Assembly: GCA_028821605.1 (NCBI GenBank)
Contig: JAPPFM010000024.1
Location: 1 to 61,373, forward strand
Source: Candidatus Poribacteria bacterium
GTDB lineage: Bacteria; Poribacteria; WGA-4E; WGA-3G
Direction: 5' to 3'
Length of the DNA: 61,373 nt
The notes beneath the pieces are model-generated. The model saw nothing but the letters and a program-made list of their open reading frames with translations. It was not told the DNA's origin and ran no database searches. Positions 15,420 through 23,263 of this stretch are shown here, piece by piece; position 1 is the stretch's first letter; each line of letters begins with the position of its first letter. Position numbers and translations under genes: made by a program.

Positions 15420-15681
15420 ATAGTTTTCAGTTTTCAGTTGCCAGTTAAGAGTAAGAAGTCGGGAAGCGGAGTTCCTTCAATCCCCTATAAGAAATACCCC
15501 AGCAAAAACACCCCCTTATCAGGGCGGAATAAGAAGTCGGGAAACGGAGTTTCCTCCTACCAAGATGGGTCGGGAAGAAAATTGGGCAGCCACAAGGGCT
15601 GCCCCTACAAGAAGAGGGTGTCAGGGTCTGCTCTTAACTGGTGATTGATAACTATTAAATAATAAGTAATAATTTTTTTAC

Positions 15682-15710
15682 TTGTATATTTTGAGTATTT
15701 TTTGTATAAT
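15682..15710 (+). promoter_or_regulatory. Likely promoter of the glycan cassette
   Basis: TTGTAT (15682 to 15687) and a perfect TATAAT (15705 to 15710) are separated by 17 bases in AT-rich DNA; a TG precedes the -10 box. It would drive the Arg-rich miniprotein and the kinase/neuB/neuA series. Confidence 0.65.
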
Positions 15711-15717
15711 ATTAAGG

Positions 15718-15743
15718 GTGGGGAATTGACGACGGTTCCCCAC
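15718..15743 (+). promoter_or_regulatory. Leader hairpin downstream of the cassette promoter
   Basis: GTGGGGAA and TTCCCCAC form a perfect 8-bp stem with a 10-base loop, starting about eight bases after the -10 box and 12 bases before the first ORF. It could stabilise the mRNA or attenuate transcription. Confidence 0.5.
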
Positions 15744-15754
15744 GCGAAAAAATC

Positions 15755-15913
15755 ATGAAACGCAAACTCAAGCGTCCATTTTCATTTAGAATAAGATTCG
15801 GAAGCCGAGCACGGCGATTCGGGAGGACTCTCACTGGATCACGGAATCGCTTATTCTCTACGCCGTATAATTATTACTCTGGTGGAGGGGGTAATTCATG
15901 GAGGAGCGCGTAA
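15755..15913 (+). CDS. Arg-rich miniprotein at the head of the cassette
   Basis: A 52-codon ORF beginning MKRKLKRPFSFRIRFGSRAR and ending YYSGGGGNSWRSA. It has about 13 Arg/Lys in the first 32 residues and a Gly-rich end. Its stop TAA directly abuts the TTG start of the kinase gene, so the two could be translationally coupled. There is no clear ribosome-binding site besides the adenine run GCGAAAAAATC. It could be a small DNA-packaging or nucleic-acid-binding protein, or a leader peptide. Function unknown. Confidence 0.45.
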   Translation: MKRKLKRPFSFRIRFGSRARRFGRTLTGSRNRLFSTPYNYYSGGGGNSWRSA

Positions 15914-16990
15914 TTGGAAAACATACTTATCCTTGATGTTGGAAACTCAAATACGAAATGCTTTATTTACCAAGTTGATCGGATAAATCGGGAGCCTCGT
16001 GGTGTCGATTATGAGGCGACACCAATCTATGAAGAGCAACAGAGAACGAATCGCGGACATCCATGGGATTTGATAGATACGTGTAGATGCTTGCTTGCGC
16101 GCGCCATAAAAGCACACGCGCCTAAATATGGAATGCTTACGGCATTCGGTGATGCGTTTGTCTATTACGATCCGGTAACGAATAACCGTCCGCGCTTTGT
16201 CTTTGCGGATGAGCCTGTGCCGGATAACATCACACACGATCTCGATATAGATTACGAGACAGCAGGGTTCCCGACAGGTAATATCGAAATTAGGGGTGTG
16301 CGGGCACTACGCGCGAAACATAAAGCGGCGTGGAAATCCATTGTCCCTGTCAATGTTTTTTTGGGCGCAGAACTCTGCCGTAAAGAGGCGTGGCGAAACT
16401 GGGACATCACCCAAGCATCCGCAACAGGCGACTATAACATATCAAATGGGGACTGGGTATCAGACGGAATTCCGGTGTGTCAACCATCAGACGAAATCGG
16501 TACCTTTAAGGACGATCCGATCTCGGTTCGCACACCACCTGCCTTTCAGGAAATGACTCTGCTCGCAGGCGGGCTTGATAATGCCTTCCTTGATACAACT
16601 GAACAGACACCCTATATCGTTGCTGGCACATGGCTTGTCGTCTCTACGATTCATGACGAGTTCAGACCGACAGAGACACAGCGTCAGCATGGCGTACGCT
16701 GGTTTATCTCTGGGAACGGTCGATACCTCGCACAGACAGTGCGGCGTTCGGAACGTCCGTTGACGGATCAGCGGGTACACGATATCTTCAGCGATTTTCA
16801 GGCGATGGGACTCAACGGTGGCGACTATCAGAAAATTCGTGTCACCGGTGCCTATGCGAAGGAATTGACTGCGAAATTGAATCGCTTCTCAACCGAGAAT
16901 TATTTCAACTTCCAATTTATGGATCACGGCGAGCAATTCAAACAATCTGCTATCTACGTCTATAAGCACAAGGAAGCAACTATGGAGTGA
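15914..16990 (+). CDS. FGGY-type sugar kinase-like ATPase
   Basis: A 358-residue protein starting at TTG; GGAGGAGCG lies upstream. The opening ENILILDVGNSNTKCFIYQ resembles the phosphate-1 loop (DxGxSxTK) of actin-fold kinases. AGGLDNAFLD and YIVAGTWLVVST resemble the region around the catalytic Asp and the G-T-W segment of rhamnulokinase/xylulokinase relatives. It is shorter than typical FGGY kinases (about 480 to 500), so one subdomain may be reduced. As first enzyme before neuB-like and neuA-like genes it may phosphorylate a sugar precursor. A duplicate of its C-terminal end lies at 18721. Confidence 0.6.
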   Translation: MENILILDVGNSNTKCFIYQVDRINREPRGVDYEATPIYEEQQRTNRGHPWDLIDTCRCLLARAIKAHAPKYGMLTAFGDAFVYYDPVTNNRPRFVFADEPVPDNITHDLDIDYETAGFPTGNIEIRGVRALRAKHKAAWKSIVPVNVFLGAELCRKEAWRNWDITQASATGDYNISNGDWVSDGIPVCQPSDEIGTFKDDPISVRTPPAFQEMTLLAGGLDNAFLDTTEQTPYIVAGTWLVVSTIHDEFRPTETQRQHGVRWFISGNGRYLAQTVRRSERPLTDQRVHDIFSDFQAMGLNGGDYQKIRVTGAYAKELTAKLNRFSTENYFNFQFMDHGEQFKQSAIYVYKHKEATME

Positions 16991-17000
16991 AGGGACAATT

Positions 17001-17870
17001 ATGCACGTACAACTTGGGGATATGACTATTGATACGAATGGCTCGCCTGCCTACATTATTGCTGAGATAGGGATCAACCATAACGGCAGTCTTAAGGTTG
17101 CGAAAGAATTGATTGATGTTGCTGTGCATGCGGGTTGTGATGCGGTCAAGTTCCAAAAACGCACGCCGGAAATATGTGTGCCCGAAAACCAACGCGATAA
17201 ACGCCGGGATACGCCTTGGGGCGAGATGTCCTATATGGCGTACCGAGAACGCGTTGAGTTCGGTGAGCAGGAATATGCTGAGATAGACGAACACTGTAAG
17301 AAAAAAGAGATTGCGTGGTTCGCTTCGTGTTGGGATGCACCCTCTATAGCGTTTATCGAGATGTTCTCACCGCCCTGTCATAAGATTCCATCTGCGATGA
17401 TTACGGATTACATGCTTCTAAAGGCGTTCGGCGCGACCGAGCGACTCCTCATCATGTCTACTGGAATGTCCACAAGAGGACAAATTCGGAGAGCCGTGAA
17501 ACAACTCGGACAAGGGAATCTCATCGTGATGCACTGCAACTCGGAATACCCGTGTCCAGTAGAGCATCTGAATCTTAGAGGTATCCAGACGCTTCAGACG
17601 GCGTTTCCTGTGTGTCCGATCGGTTATTCAGGACATGAATTGGGTTTTCAACCGACGCTGACAGCCGTCGCGCTGGGTGCGGTTGTCGTTGAACGGCATA
17701 TCACACTTGATAAAAATATGTGGGGGTCGGATCAGGCGTGTTCACTCGAACCGGCGGAACTCACAGAAATGGTGCAGGGGATTCGGTCTGTTGAAAAATC
17801 GCTGGGCACGAGTACAATCGTTGTGACACCAGCAGAGAAAGAGATCAGGGAAAAACTGCGGAGGATATGA
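17001..17870 (+). CDS. neuB: NeuB-like nonulosonate synthase lacking the SAF domain
   Basis: NeuB enzymes condense phosphoenolpyruvate with a hexosamine derivative to make sialic, legionaminic or pseudaminic acid. The 289-residue product has AEIGINHNG at 21 to 29, DAVKFQKRTP at 47 to 56, KIPSAMITDYMLLKAFGATE, MSTGMST, HCNSEYPCP, GYSGHELG and ERHITLDKNMWGSDQACSLE. Together these cover the whole TIM-barrel domain. The usual C-terminal antifreeze-like SAF domain (about 60 residues) is absent; the protein ends soon after the barrel. It follows the kinase by ten bases and overlaps the next gene at ATGA. Confidence 0.8.
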   Translation: MHVQLGDMTIDTNGSPAYIIAEIGINHNGSLKVAKELIDVAVHAGCDAVKFQKRTPEICVPENQRDKRRDTPWGEMSYMAYRERVEFGEQEYAEIDEHCKKKEIAWFASCWDAPSIAFIEMFSPPCHKIPSAMITDYMLLKAFGATERLLIMSTGMSTRGQIRRAVKQLGQGNLIVMHCNSEYPCPVEHLNLRGIQTLQTAFPVCPIGYSGHELGFQPTLTAVALGAVVVERHITLDKNMWGSDQACSLEPAELTEMVQGIRSVEKSLGTSTIVVTPAEKEIREKLRRI

Positions 17871-18757
17871 TGGGAGAAAAAGTTCTTATTATCATACCTG
17901 CTCGGAGCGGTTCTAAAGGCTTTGAGAACAAGAATATCCGTCCGTTCGCTGGACACCCATTGATTGCCTATTCCATCACAGCTGCGTTGTTCTGTCGATA
18001 TGCCTCACGGGTTGTTGTGTCAACAGATTCTGATGAGATCGCAGAGGTTGCTAAACGCTATGGGGCTGAAGTGCCGTTCTTGCGTCCAGCAGAGCTGGCA
18101 ACCGATGCCAGTCGGGATATTGAGTTTTGTGAGCATGTCCTCGCTAACATTGATGAAGCAGACGCTTATGGCTACATCGTTATTCTCCGTCCGACTTCGC
18201 CGATCCGACCATACGGGTTTATTGACGCTGGCATTTTGAAACTTATGGGCACGCCTGATGCAGATTCATTGCGTGCTGTTACGGATGCCCCCGCTACACC
18301 GTATAAGATGTGGCATCGACGGGGCGGGCGGCTCGCACCTGTATTATCTGATCCTGATATTCCTGAAGCGTATAACGCACCTCGACAGGAGTTACCAAAA
18401 GTCTATTGGCAAACGGGTCATCTCGATGTGATTCGCCGGGAGACGATAGAAAAAGGGAGCATTACAGGTGGATATGTGCTCCCGCAGTACATTGCGCCGA
18501 AGTATTGTGTGGACATCGATACCCCTAAAGATTTTAAGAATGCAGAGCAGGTTTATAAACAATTTAAATCAACCAAGATAGTGATGTCGTGCGATCAGTT
18601 ATCTGCCTCTGATAAAAAAGATGCTTTTGATGCGGTTGAGATTTCTACAAAACTGGCTGCGGAAACCGCCAAGCACGAAGGAAAGCGAAATCTAACAGGT
18701 GATGAGATGGTGAATATCGAATGTTCAGCGGAACAAAGGAATTCAATAACATTTTAG
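17867..18757 (+). CDS. neuA: NeuA-like acylneuraminate cytidylyltransferase
   Basis: It activates a nonulosonic acid (or related sugar acid) with CTP to the CMP-sugar. IPARSGSKGFENKNIRPFAG at residues 10 to 29 is the nucleotide-binding motif. STDSDEIAEVA, LRPTSPIR, YWQTGHLDV and DIDTPKDF follow in the family order. It starts at ATGATG overlapping the neuB stop; the second ATG (17870) has better spacing to GGAGG. Residues after about 233 form a charged 60-residue extension beyond the normal family end. The last 37 bases overlap a small frame that is a duplicate of the kinase C-terminus. Confidence 0.85.
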   Translation: MMGEKVLIIIPARSGSKGFENKNIRPFAGHPLIAYSITAALFCRYASRVVVSTDSDEIAEVAKRYGAEVPFLRPAELATDASRDIEFCEHVLANIDEADAYGYIVILRPTSPIRPYGFIDAGILKLMGTPDADSLRAVTDAPATPYKMWHRRGGRLAPVLSDPDIPEAYNAPRQELPKVYWQTGHLDVIRRETIEKGSITGGYVLPQYIAPKYCVDIDTPKDFKNAEQVYKQFKSTKIVMSCDQLSASDKKDAFDAVEISTKLAAETAKHEGKRNLTGDEMVNIECSAEQRNSITF

Positions 18758-18855
18758 CGGAAACTCACTTCAGTTTCCAATTTGAAGATAGAGGCGAGCA
18801 ATTCAAACAAACGGCTATCTACGTTTATAAACATAAGGAGAGTCTCCTCGAATGA
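18721..18855 (+). pseudogene. Duplicated C-terminal fragment of the FGGY-type kinase
   Basis: The +1 frame relative to neuA reads MFSGTKEFNNILAETHFSFQ and then FEDRGEQFKQTAIYVYKHKE. The kinase ends with NFQFMDHGEQFKQSAIYVYK followed by HKEATME. The match extends about 44 codons. It is headed by an ATG, and its TGA overlaps the next ORF at ATGA. It may be the scar of a deleted second kinase gene or a surviving mini-gene; the missing ATPase core excludes kinase activity. Confidence 0.7.
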
Positions 18856-19082
18856 CACATAATGACGTTATGCTATCAGGTCCTGGGTGTTCTGTGACAC
18901 TCAAACGGGCATCCCGCACGAACATAACGGATGTCATGAAGGCACTCAGCCAACTCTCAGCCAAATGTGTTGGGCTTCAGGATAGAGAGATTCAGGCATA
19001 CATTGACAGCGAATTAGAAGTGCTCTCAGGCGATGGTCATGATTTTACATGGGAGTTAGATTTTAATTCTGCGATAAACTGA
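18852..19082 (+). CDS. Small hypothetical protein of the glycan cassette
   Basis: A 76-residue protein (MTHNDVMLSGPGCSVTLKRA at the start) with no recognised motif. Its ATG overlaps the stop of the kinase fragment and AAGGAG lies 14 bases upstream. It is followed 28 bases later by a glycosyltransferase-like gene, so it is probably co-transcribed. Function unknown. Confidence 0.5.
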   Translation: MTHNDVMLSGPGCSVTLKRASRTNITDVMKALSQLSAKCVGLQDREIQAYIDSELEVLSGDGHDFTWELDFNSAIN

Positions 19083-19110
19083 TTATACATTTTAAAGGGG
19101 TAGAAGAACC

Positions 19111-20196
19111 ATGTCTGAATTATTAGTAAATATACCGAAAGACAGCTGGGAATACATATTTAGACGAGGCATCGGCGATGGCGGCGCGTCTCTAAGATCG
19201 GTTGACGCATCTTTGCCTCTTGATAGATTTCCTGTAAAGAAATCCTTAGATATTCCCAAAGCGAGTGGCAAAGATAATATTGCATATATTGGGCTTTATT
19301 TTAATGGGGATATAGCACAAGCAGAAAGATACTTTCGATCTGCACCTTGGACGATGCAGTCTTTTCTGAGAAATTCGGACGCGCAGGATTTCACAGACGC
19401 GGTAGATTTTATGTTTTTGGTTCAGGATATAGCGTACGAAAAGTTTGGGGCGTATCTCAAAACAGCGAGAGTCCCACAAGAAAACATAAAAATCATATCA
19501 CTGCCGAGCGATATTGACACAGCGTTGGGTGAGAATGATCCGGAAACGGCTATCGTCAAGGATAGGAAATATCCCGGCACAAACGCTTTAAAAATTCTCA
19601 TGAATGTATCGCCGTATGTGCTTGAACATGAGCGGGTTATGTCGATAGATGCCGATTTCCTATTGTGCCGTCCGACAGGCTGTTTGAAATCAAAACTCTT
19701 TGAAAAGTTGTTAGACCCCGCTCTCGAAAATCCATTGATGCGAGGCGGATGGGGAGAAGGGCTTCCTGATCGCTACCGAGCCGGTAAGATTCGGGGCGTT
19801 TCGATGTCGAGATCAGAGATAGGAAAAGAAATTTCACGGCTGGCAAATATGCCACAATCTCATATTGAAAAGATTTTTTATGAAGAAAATAGGTCTTGGA
19901 GAGCGAGTAGTTCTATCTCTCTATTGCCTGTTAAAAAATATACAGAGACCTATCCTGAATATGTGGAATTCTTTGAAAATGCTGCGCGTTCTACCTTGGG
20001 TCGCAGTGATGAAATGGCATGGTCGGTATGGGCATACTATCTTGATTATCATTATGGGTATCCCAAAAAGTGGGGTCCGGGCGTAGGTTTTGAAAAATGG
20101 GAACGGGATAAAATGCCTGATGTTTACTATGGTGGCGACGCTTTTGAGGTAGATATGCTCAGTTTATCACAAACGACATTGGTGCATGTTAATTAG
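19111..20196 (+). CDS. Glycosyltransferase-like protein
   Basis: A 361-residue protein; AAAGGGG lies upstream. The segment YVLEHERVMSIDADFLLCRP carries a DAD motif after a hydrophobic strand, as in the metal- and nucleotide-sugar-binding DxD site of GT-A glycosyltransferases. Later GRSDEMAWSVWAYYLDYHYG could be an acceptor-side region. No specific CAZy family was recognised. It lies between neuA and an epimerase gene, which supports a role in building the glycan. Confidence 0.5.
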   Translation: MSELLVNIPKDSWEYIFRRGIGDGGASLRSVDASLPLDRFPVKKSLDIPKASGKDNIAYIGLYFNGDIAQAERYFRSAPWTMQSFLRNSDAQDFTDAVDFMFLVQDIAYEKFGAYLKTARVPQENIKIISLPSDIDTALGENDPETAIVKDRKYPGTNALKILMNVSPYVLEHERVMSIDADFLLCRPTGCLKSKLFEKLLDPALENPLMRGGWGEGLPDRYRAGKIRGVSMSRSEIGKEISRLANMPQSHIEKIFYEENRSWRASSSISLLPVKKYTETYPEYVEFFENAARSTLGRSDEMAWSVWAYYLDYHYGYPKKWGPGVGFEKWERDKMPDVYYGGDAFEVDMLSLSQTTLVHVN

Positions 20197-20208
20197 GGAA
20201 GGTATCAA

Positions 20209-20928
20209 ATGATACTCATTATTGGACAAGGCTTTATCGGTAGCAGTATAGCGGCATTTATGACAGGAAAAGCTCGGAAACTTGTTTCTCACACAGATGA
20301 CTGGCGAACACTGATAGCGACGCTATCTCCATCCCTCGTTGTCAATGCGGCAGGCATTGTAGGTCAGAAAAAATGCAATGCGGCAGGCTGGGATGCTACC
20401 TTGGCTGCCAATGTAGATTTCGCTCGTGAGGTTGCAGAGACTGCATTAAATTATAAGAGTCAATGCCTGCTTTTCTCGACTGGAGCGGTCTATGCAAAAC
20501 CGAATTCTACGCCGAAGCCTGAACACGCGGAGCTCTCTAAAATCGACAATCCGTATGTCCAGAGTAAGATACAGATGGAAGTTGCCGTCAAAGATATGGA
20601 TGTAATCGTTTTCAGGATACCATCGGTTGTTGGAGCTGGATATCATAAGTGGGATTATCTCAACCGTATTCGGGAATGCATGTGGGTGGAAGACTGCTAT
20701 ACGAGTCTGCTGGGAATGTCCACACTTTACCAAGCGATAGGACATGTAAACCAGCACAAAGTGAGCGGTATTTTCAACATAGCCGATCCCGGGTTCGTAC
20801 ATATACCGAGTTATGTAAAACAACACTACAAGGAACTTCCAGTACGGCAAGACGACCAGATGCCTGAAAATTATGCACTGGCTCATATTCTGGATACAAC
20901 CAAAGCACAATTGGCGGGAATACTGTGA
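20209..20928 (+). CDS. NAD-dependent epimerase/dehydratase (RmlD-like)
   Basis: A 239-residue extended-SDR protein. ILIIGQGFIGSSIAAFM at the N-terminus holds the GxGxxG Rossmann motif. VVNAAGIVGQKKC is the second nucleotide-binding segment, LFSTGAVYAKP the catalytic Ser region, and NPYVQSKIQME gives the YxxxK pair. It is shorter than full dTDP-4-dehydrorhamnose reductases (about 300) and lacks part of the C-terminal substrate domain. It probably reduces or epimerises a nucleotide-sugar. The stop overlaps the GTG of the next gene (GTGA). Confidence 0.75.
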   Translation: MILIIGQGFIGSSIAAFMTGKARKLVSHTDDWRTLIATLSPSLVVNAAGIVGQKKCNAAGWDATLAANVDFAREVAETALNYKSQCLLFSTGAVYAKPNSTPKPEHAELSKIDNPYVQSKIQMEVAVKDMDVIVFRIPSVVGAGYHKWDYLNRIRECMWVEDCYTSLLGMSTLYQAIGHVNQHKVSGIFNIADPGFVHIPSYVKQHYKELPVRQDDQMPENYALAHILDTTKAQLAGIL

Positions 20929-21641
20929 AAATCACACAAAAAGAGATACAATTCTTTAACGAAAACGGGTATCTTATCCAACGCAATGTTCTTGACAAGG
21001 CGTTGATAGCGCAATGCCTTGATCATTATTGGAAATCTGCGCCAGAAGGGTTCTACAGGTCGGATCCGAACACATGGCGAGGCATGATTTCCCAAAACGC
21101 TTTTACACGGGAAGGCATACACCACCAAGACTATGACTGGAAAGATCATACTTTGAAAGATACGCCGTGTGGGCGTTCACTTATCGCTGAAAATGCCAGT
21201 ATCATAGAAGCTGTTGGTGCCTTAGCACCGTTTCCTATTCAACGCTCACATACCCGCGGTATCTTTGGTGTTTTGCCGGGATCCGCAGGGCGTCCATTTC
21301 ATATCGATGGGCCGCGTGTTTTACCTTTTATTGGCGTTACGGGGCTTCTTGCAGATTCTTCTCTAAACGCGGGGTGCTTCACATTTTACCCCAAAAGCCA
21401 TCATCGGGTGTCAGAACTCATAGAAAATGGGACCTTGGATGTGCTCAAAAACAAGAGTCAGGATATGTACAAGATGGACCTGTGGAAGGACGCACTCATC
21501 GAAGATCCGGTTCAGTTTACGGGGCGTGCTGGCGATATTGTTTTTTGGCATGATTCGTTGGTGCATCAGTATACGCACAACCTATCTAACAACATTAGAA
21601 TCGCAATGTTTGTCGATTTTTATATAGAGATGAATTTATGA
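20925..21641 (+). CDS. PhyH-type Fe(II)/2-oxoglutarate dioxygenase
   Basis: A 238-residue protein starting at GTG and overlapping the epimerase stop. The iron-binding HxD is seen in RPFHIDGPR, the distal His in WHDSLVHQYTHN, and a candidate 2-oxoglutarate Arg in NNIRIAMF. This is the phytanoyl-CoA dioxygenase family layout. Inside a glycan operon it may hydroxylate or oxidise a sugar or a lipid carrier; the substrate cannot be read from sequence. It overlaps the next gene by ATGA. Confidence 0.75.
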   Translation: MKITQKEIQFFNENGYLIQRNVLDKALIAQCLDHYWKSAPEGFYRSDPNTWRGMISQNAFTREGIHHQDYDWKDHTLKDTPCGRSLIAENASIIEAVGALAPFPIQRSHTRGIFGVLPGSAGRPFHIDGPRVLPFIGVTGLLADSSLNAGCFTFYPKSHHRVSELIENGTLDVLKNKSQDMYKMDLWKDALIEDPVQFTGRAGDIVFWHDSLVHQYTHNLSNNIRIAMFVDFYIEMNL

Positions 21642-22687
21642 ACACCTATAATTTCAATTTTGCCTTCTCATGGGATATACCGCGTCTGTGTTTCTGTGAG
21701 ATGCCGATTTTAGAAAAATCGGTTGCTGATGCTTTTCGGTATAATGCCGATTCTGATATTGCTGTCATTGTCCCTGTTTTCTTTTCAAAGCAGATTGGCA
21801 AATATGATTCAGCATCAGAATTTTTGCTGCATGGGTTCATGAAACGCGCGATGTGGCAGGCGTATGAATTGCTTAATTTCACGGACCTACGGGCGCAAGG
21901 AATTTCGTATTACATCGTTGCGGAGGAAACAATTAAGGGTCAGTTTCGCCCGTATCTTGAGGCTTGCGAGTTTCCAGGGGATCATATTATCTGGTCAACT
22001 GAAAGTACAGAGAACTACCCCGGACATCTCATCAAGTTTCCGTTTATGCGTGAAGTCCTACGTGAGAAAAACATCAACAAAGTGCTTGTATTTGACAGTG
22101 CTGTCTATTTTGTTAAAGCGCGTGCCAATCAGGTTTTTTCACGGATTCAAGAGAGCTGGAAACACGCCCCGATTGTGAATCTCACGGATGTGTGGAAAGG
22201 CGCGCGGAGGGGTATTTCAAGCGATAGGGTGATAAGTTATGAAGATGCTGTGTGCCGGTATCCACTCACGGAGACGCTTTCTGAGGACATATACTACGAC
22301 CAAGTTTCAACAGCTGTCGGTTATTCAGTCGAATTTTTTAAGCGTCTTGGAACACCACAGGCTCCTATCTATATCCCCGACATTGAAGGGCGGGTCCAAG
22401 GTTTTCAACGTCCAGTTTTGGGGTCCCCTGAGTTTTGGAATCTTCTTGAGACGCTGAAAGAGATTACATGGAACGACCAAGCTGTCACTGCGCTCTATTG
22501 GCTGAAATATCTGGGTCAGGAGAATGATATTCTGGTGCCGCCGGGTGTCGAGTGGTATCCTAAACATCCGTTTGATATTACCGAAGGAAACATCGGATTT
22601 TTGGATTCAAGCAAATCTGTCGGCAGTGAAGCACGAAAAAAATGGATAGAAAGGTGTGAAATCCTACAAGAGATAACGCATCTATGA
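21638..22687 (+). CDS. Putative glycosyltransferase, paralogue A
   Basis: A 349-residue protein coupled by ATGA to both neighbours. It begins with CFCEMPILEKSVADAFRYN, then VIVPVFF, FLLHGFMKRAMWQAYEL and YYIVAEETIKGQFRPYLEAC. The same series occurs in the protein at 23942 (LEMPCLKHSLASLFDYDVD, FIKRTFWLAYEL, FYILVDEEVRPLLEPYRQLC), so these are paralogues. VLVFDSAVYFV is at the position where GT-A enzymes carry the DxD motif. No named family was recognised; the transferase role is inferred from context. Confidence 0.45.
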   Translation: MNTYNFNFAFSWDIPRLCFCEMPILEKSVADAFRYNADSDIAVIVPVFFSKQIGKYDSASEFLLHGFMKRAMWQAYELLNFTDLRAQGISYYIVAEETIKGQFRPYLEACEFPGDHIIWSTESTENYPGHLIKFPFMREVLREKNINKVLVFDSAVYFVKARANQVFSRIQESWKHAPIVNLTDVWKGARRGISSDRVISYEDAVCRYPLTETLSEDIYYDQVSTAVGYSVEFFKRLGTPQAPIYIPDIEGRVQGFQRPVLGSPEFWNLLETLKEITWNDQAVTALYWLKYLGQENDILVPPGVEWYPKHPFDITEGNIGFLDSSKSVGSEARKKWIERCEILQEITHL

Positions 22688-23262
22688 AAATAAATCCCAC
22701 CGACTACTTCAGAAAGACAGACACAGATAAGGTCGGACAAAGACACTATTACGGCACGGTCTATGATTTTGTAATGGCGTCCCTTTACCATATAAATGGT
22801 GCCCACCCCCTTCGAGTCCTTGAAATTGGAGTTTCTGATTTTTGTGTCGGCAGTGGTCATGCTTTCTGCCAGATGCCTTTTGTGGAAAAATATGTAGGCA
22901 TTGATATAAAAGACTTGCAGTCACCTTTGCCGGAAAAGGGATTCTTTATCAAAGCGGATGCTTATAGAGAAGAAACATTGCTTGAAGTCTCAATGCACGG
23001 CACCTTTCACCTGCTTATAGATGATGGCACACATAAATATGAAGATCAAATTTACTTTTTCAAAAAATATCAACGATTTTGCGCACCGAATGGTATTATG
23101 ATATGTGAGGATGTTGAGAATAACCCGGGAGCCATTAATCGTCGTTTAGAGGAAATAAATGACAAATCTTTACTCACATTAACAGTGCCACCTACTGACG
23201 GTTTGGATAACGTGATACTTTTGAAATGGAACACTTACTGCTTGAATGAAGGGAACAGATGA
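22684..23262 (+). CDS. Class I SAM-dependent methyltransferase
   Basis: A 192-residue protein. RVLEIGVSDF is the glycine-motif I strand/loop, KYVGIDIKD the acidic motif II, FHLLIDDGTHKYEDQ motif IV-like, and FCAPNGIMICEDVEN the post-motif strand. This resembles small O-methyltransferases in polysaccharide and macrolide operons. It starts inside the stop of the upstream gene (ATGA). It probably methylates a sugar hydroxyl of the glycan. Confidence 0.7.
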   Translation: MKINPTDYFRKTDTDKVGQRHYYGTVYDFVMASLYHINGAHPLRVLEIGVSDFCVGSGHAFCQMPFVEKYVGIDIKDLQSPLPEKGFFIKADAYREETLLEVSMHGTFHLLIDDGTHKYEDQIYFFKKYQRFCAPNGIMICEDVENNPGAINRRLEEINDKSLLTLTVPPTDGLDNVILLKWNTYCLNEGNR

Positions 23263-23263
23263 T

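Larger units (their letters stand above)
15420..15754 (+). repeat. Intergenic repeat cluster before the glycan cassette
   Basis: It contains AGTTTTCAGTT-type heptamers and two copies of GTCGGGAA[GA]CGGAGTT-type hairpins (15456 and 15536). A G-rich REP-like unit lies at 15584 to 15608 (GGGCAGCC/GGCTGCCC with CCTAC end). Then come an AT-rich segment with the promoter at 15682 and the leader hairpin at 15718. A 68-codon frame through the repeats looks artefactual. Confidence 0.65.

Noticed and set aside
1-15600. Idea that the phage module is a gene transfer agent
   Set aside because: There is no capsid gene in view, the portal and ejection-like genes look podovirus-like, and no size or packaging information can be read from the window.
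1979-15608. Repeated short palindromes considered as a CRISPR array
   Set aside because: Spacing is irregular, the units lie inside genes, the stems vary in sequence and no cas gene is present.
15438-15644. 68-codon frame with Ser/Gly/Lys-rich peptide
   Set aside because: It runs entirely through interspersed repeats (GTCGGGAA hairpins and a REP-like element) and has no ribosome-binding site.
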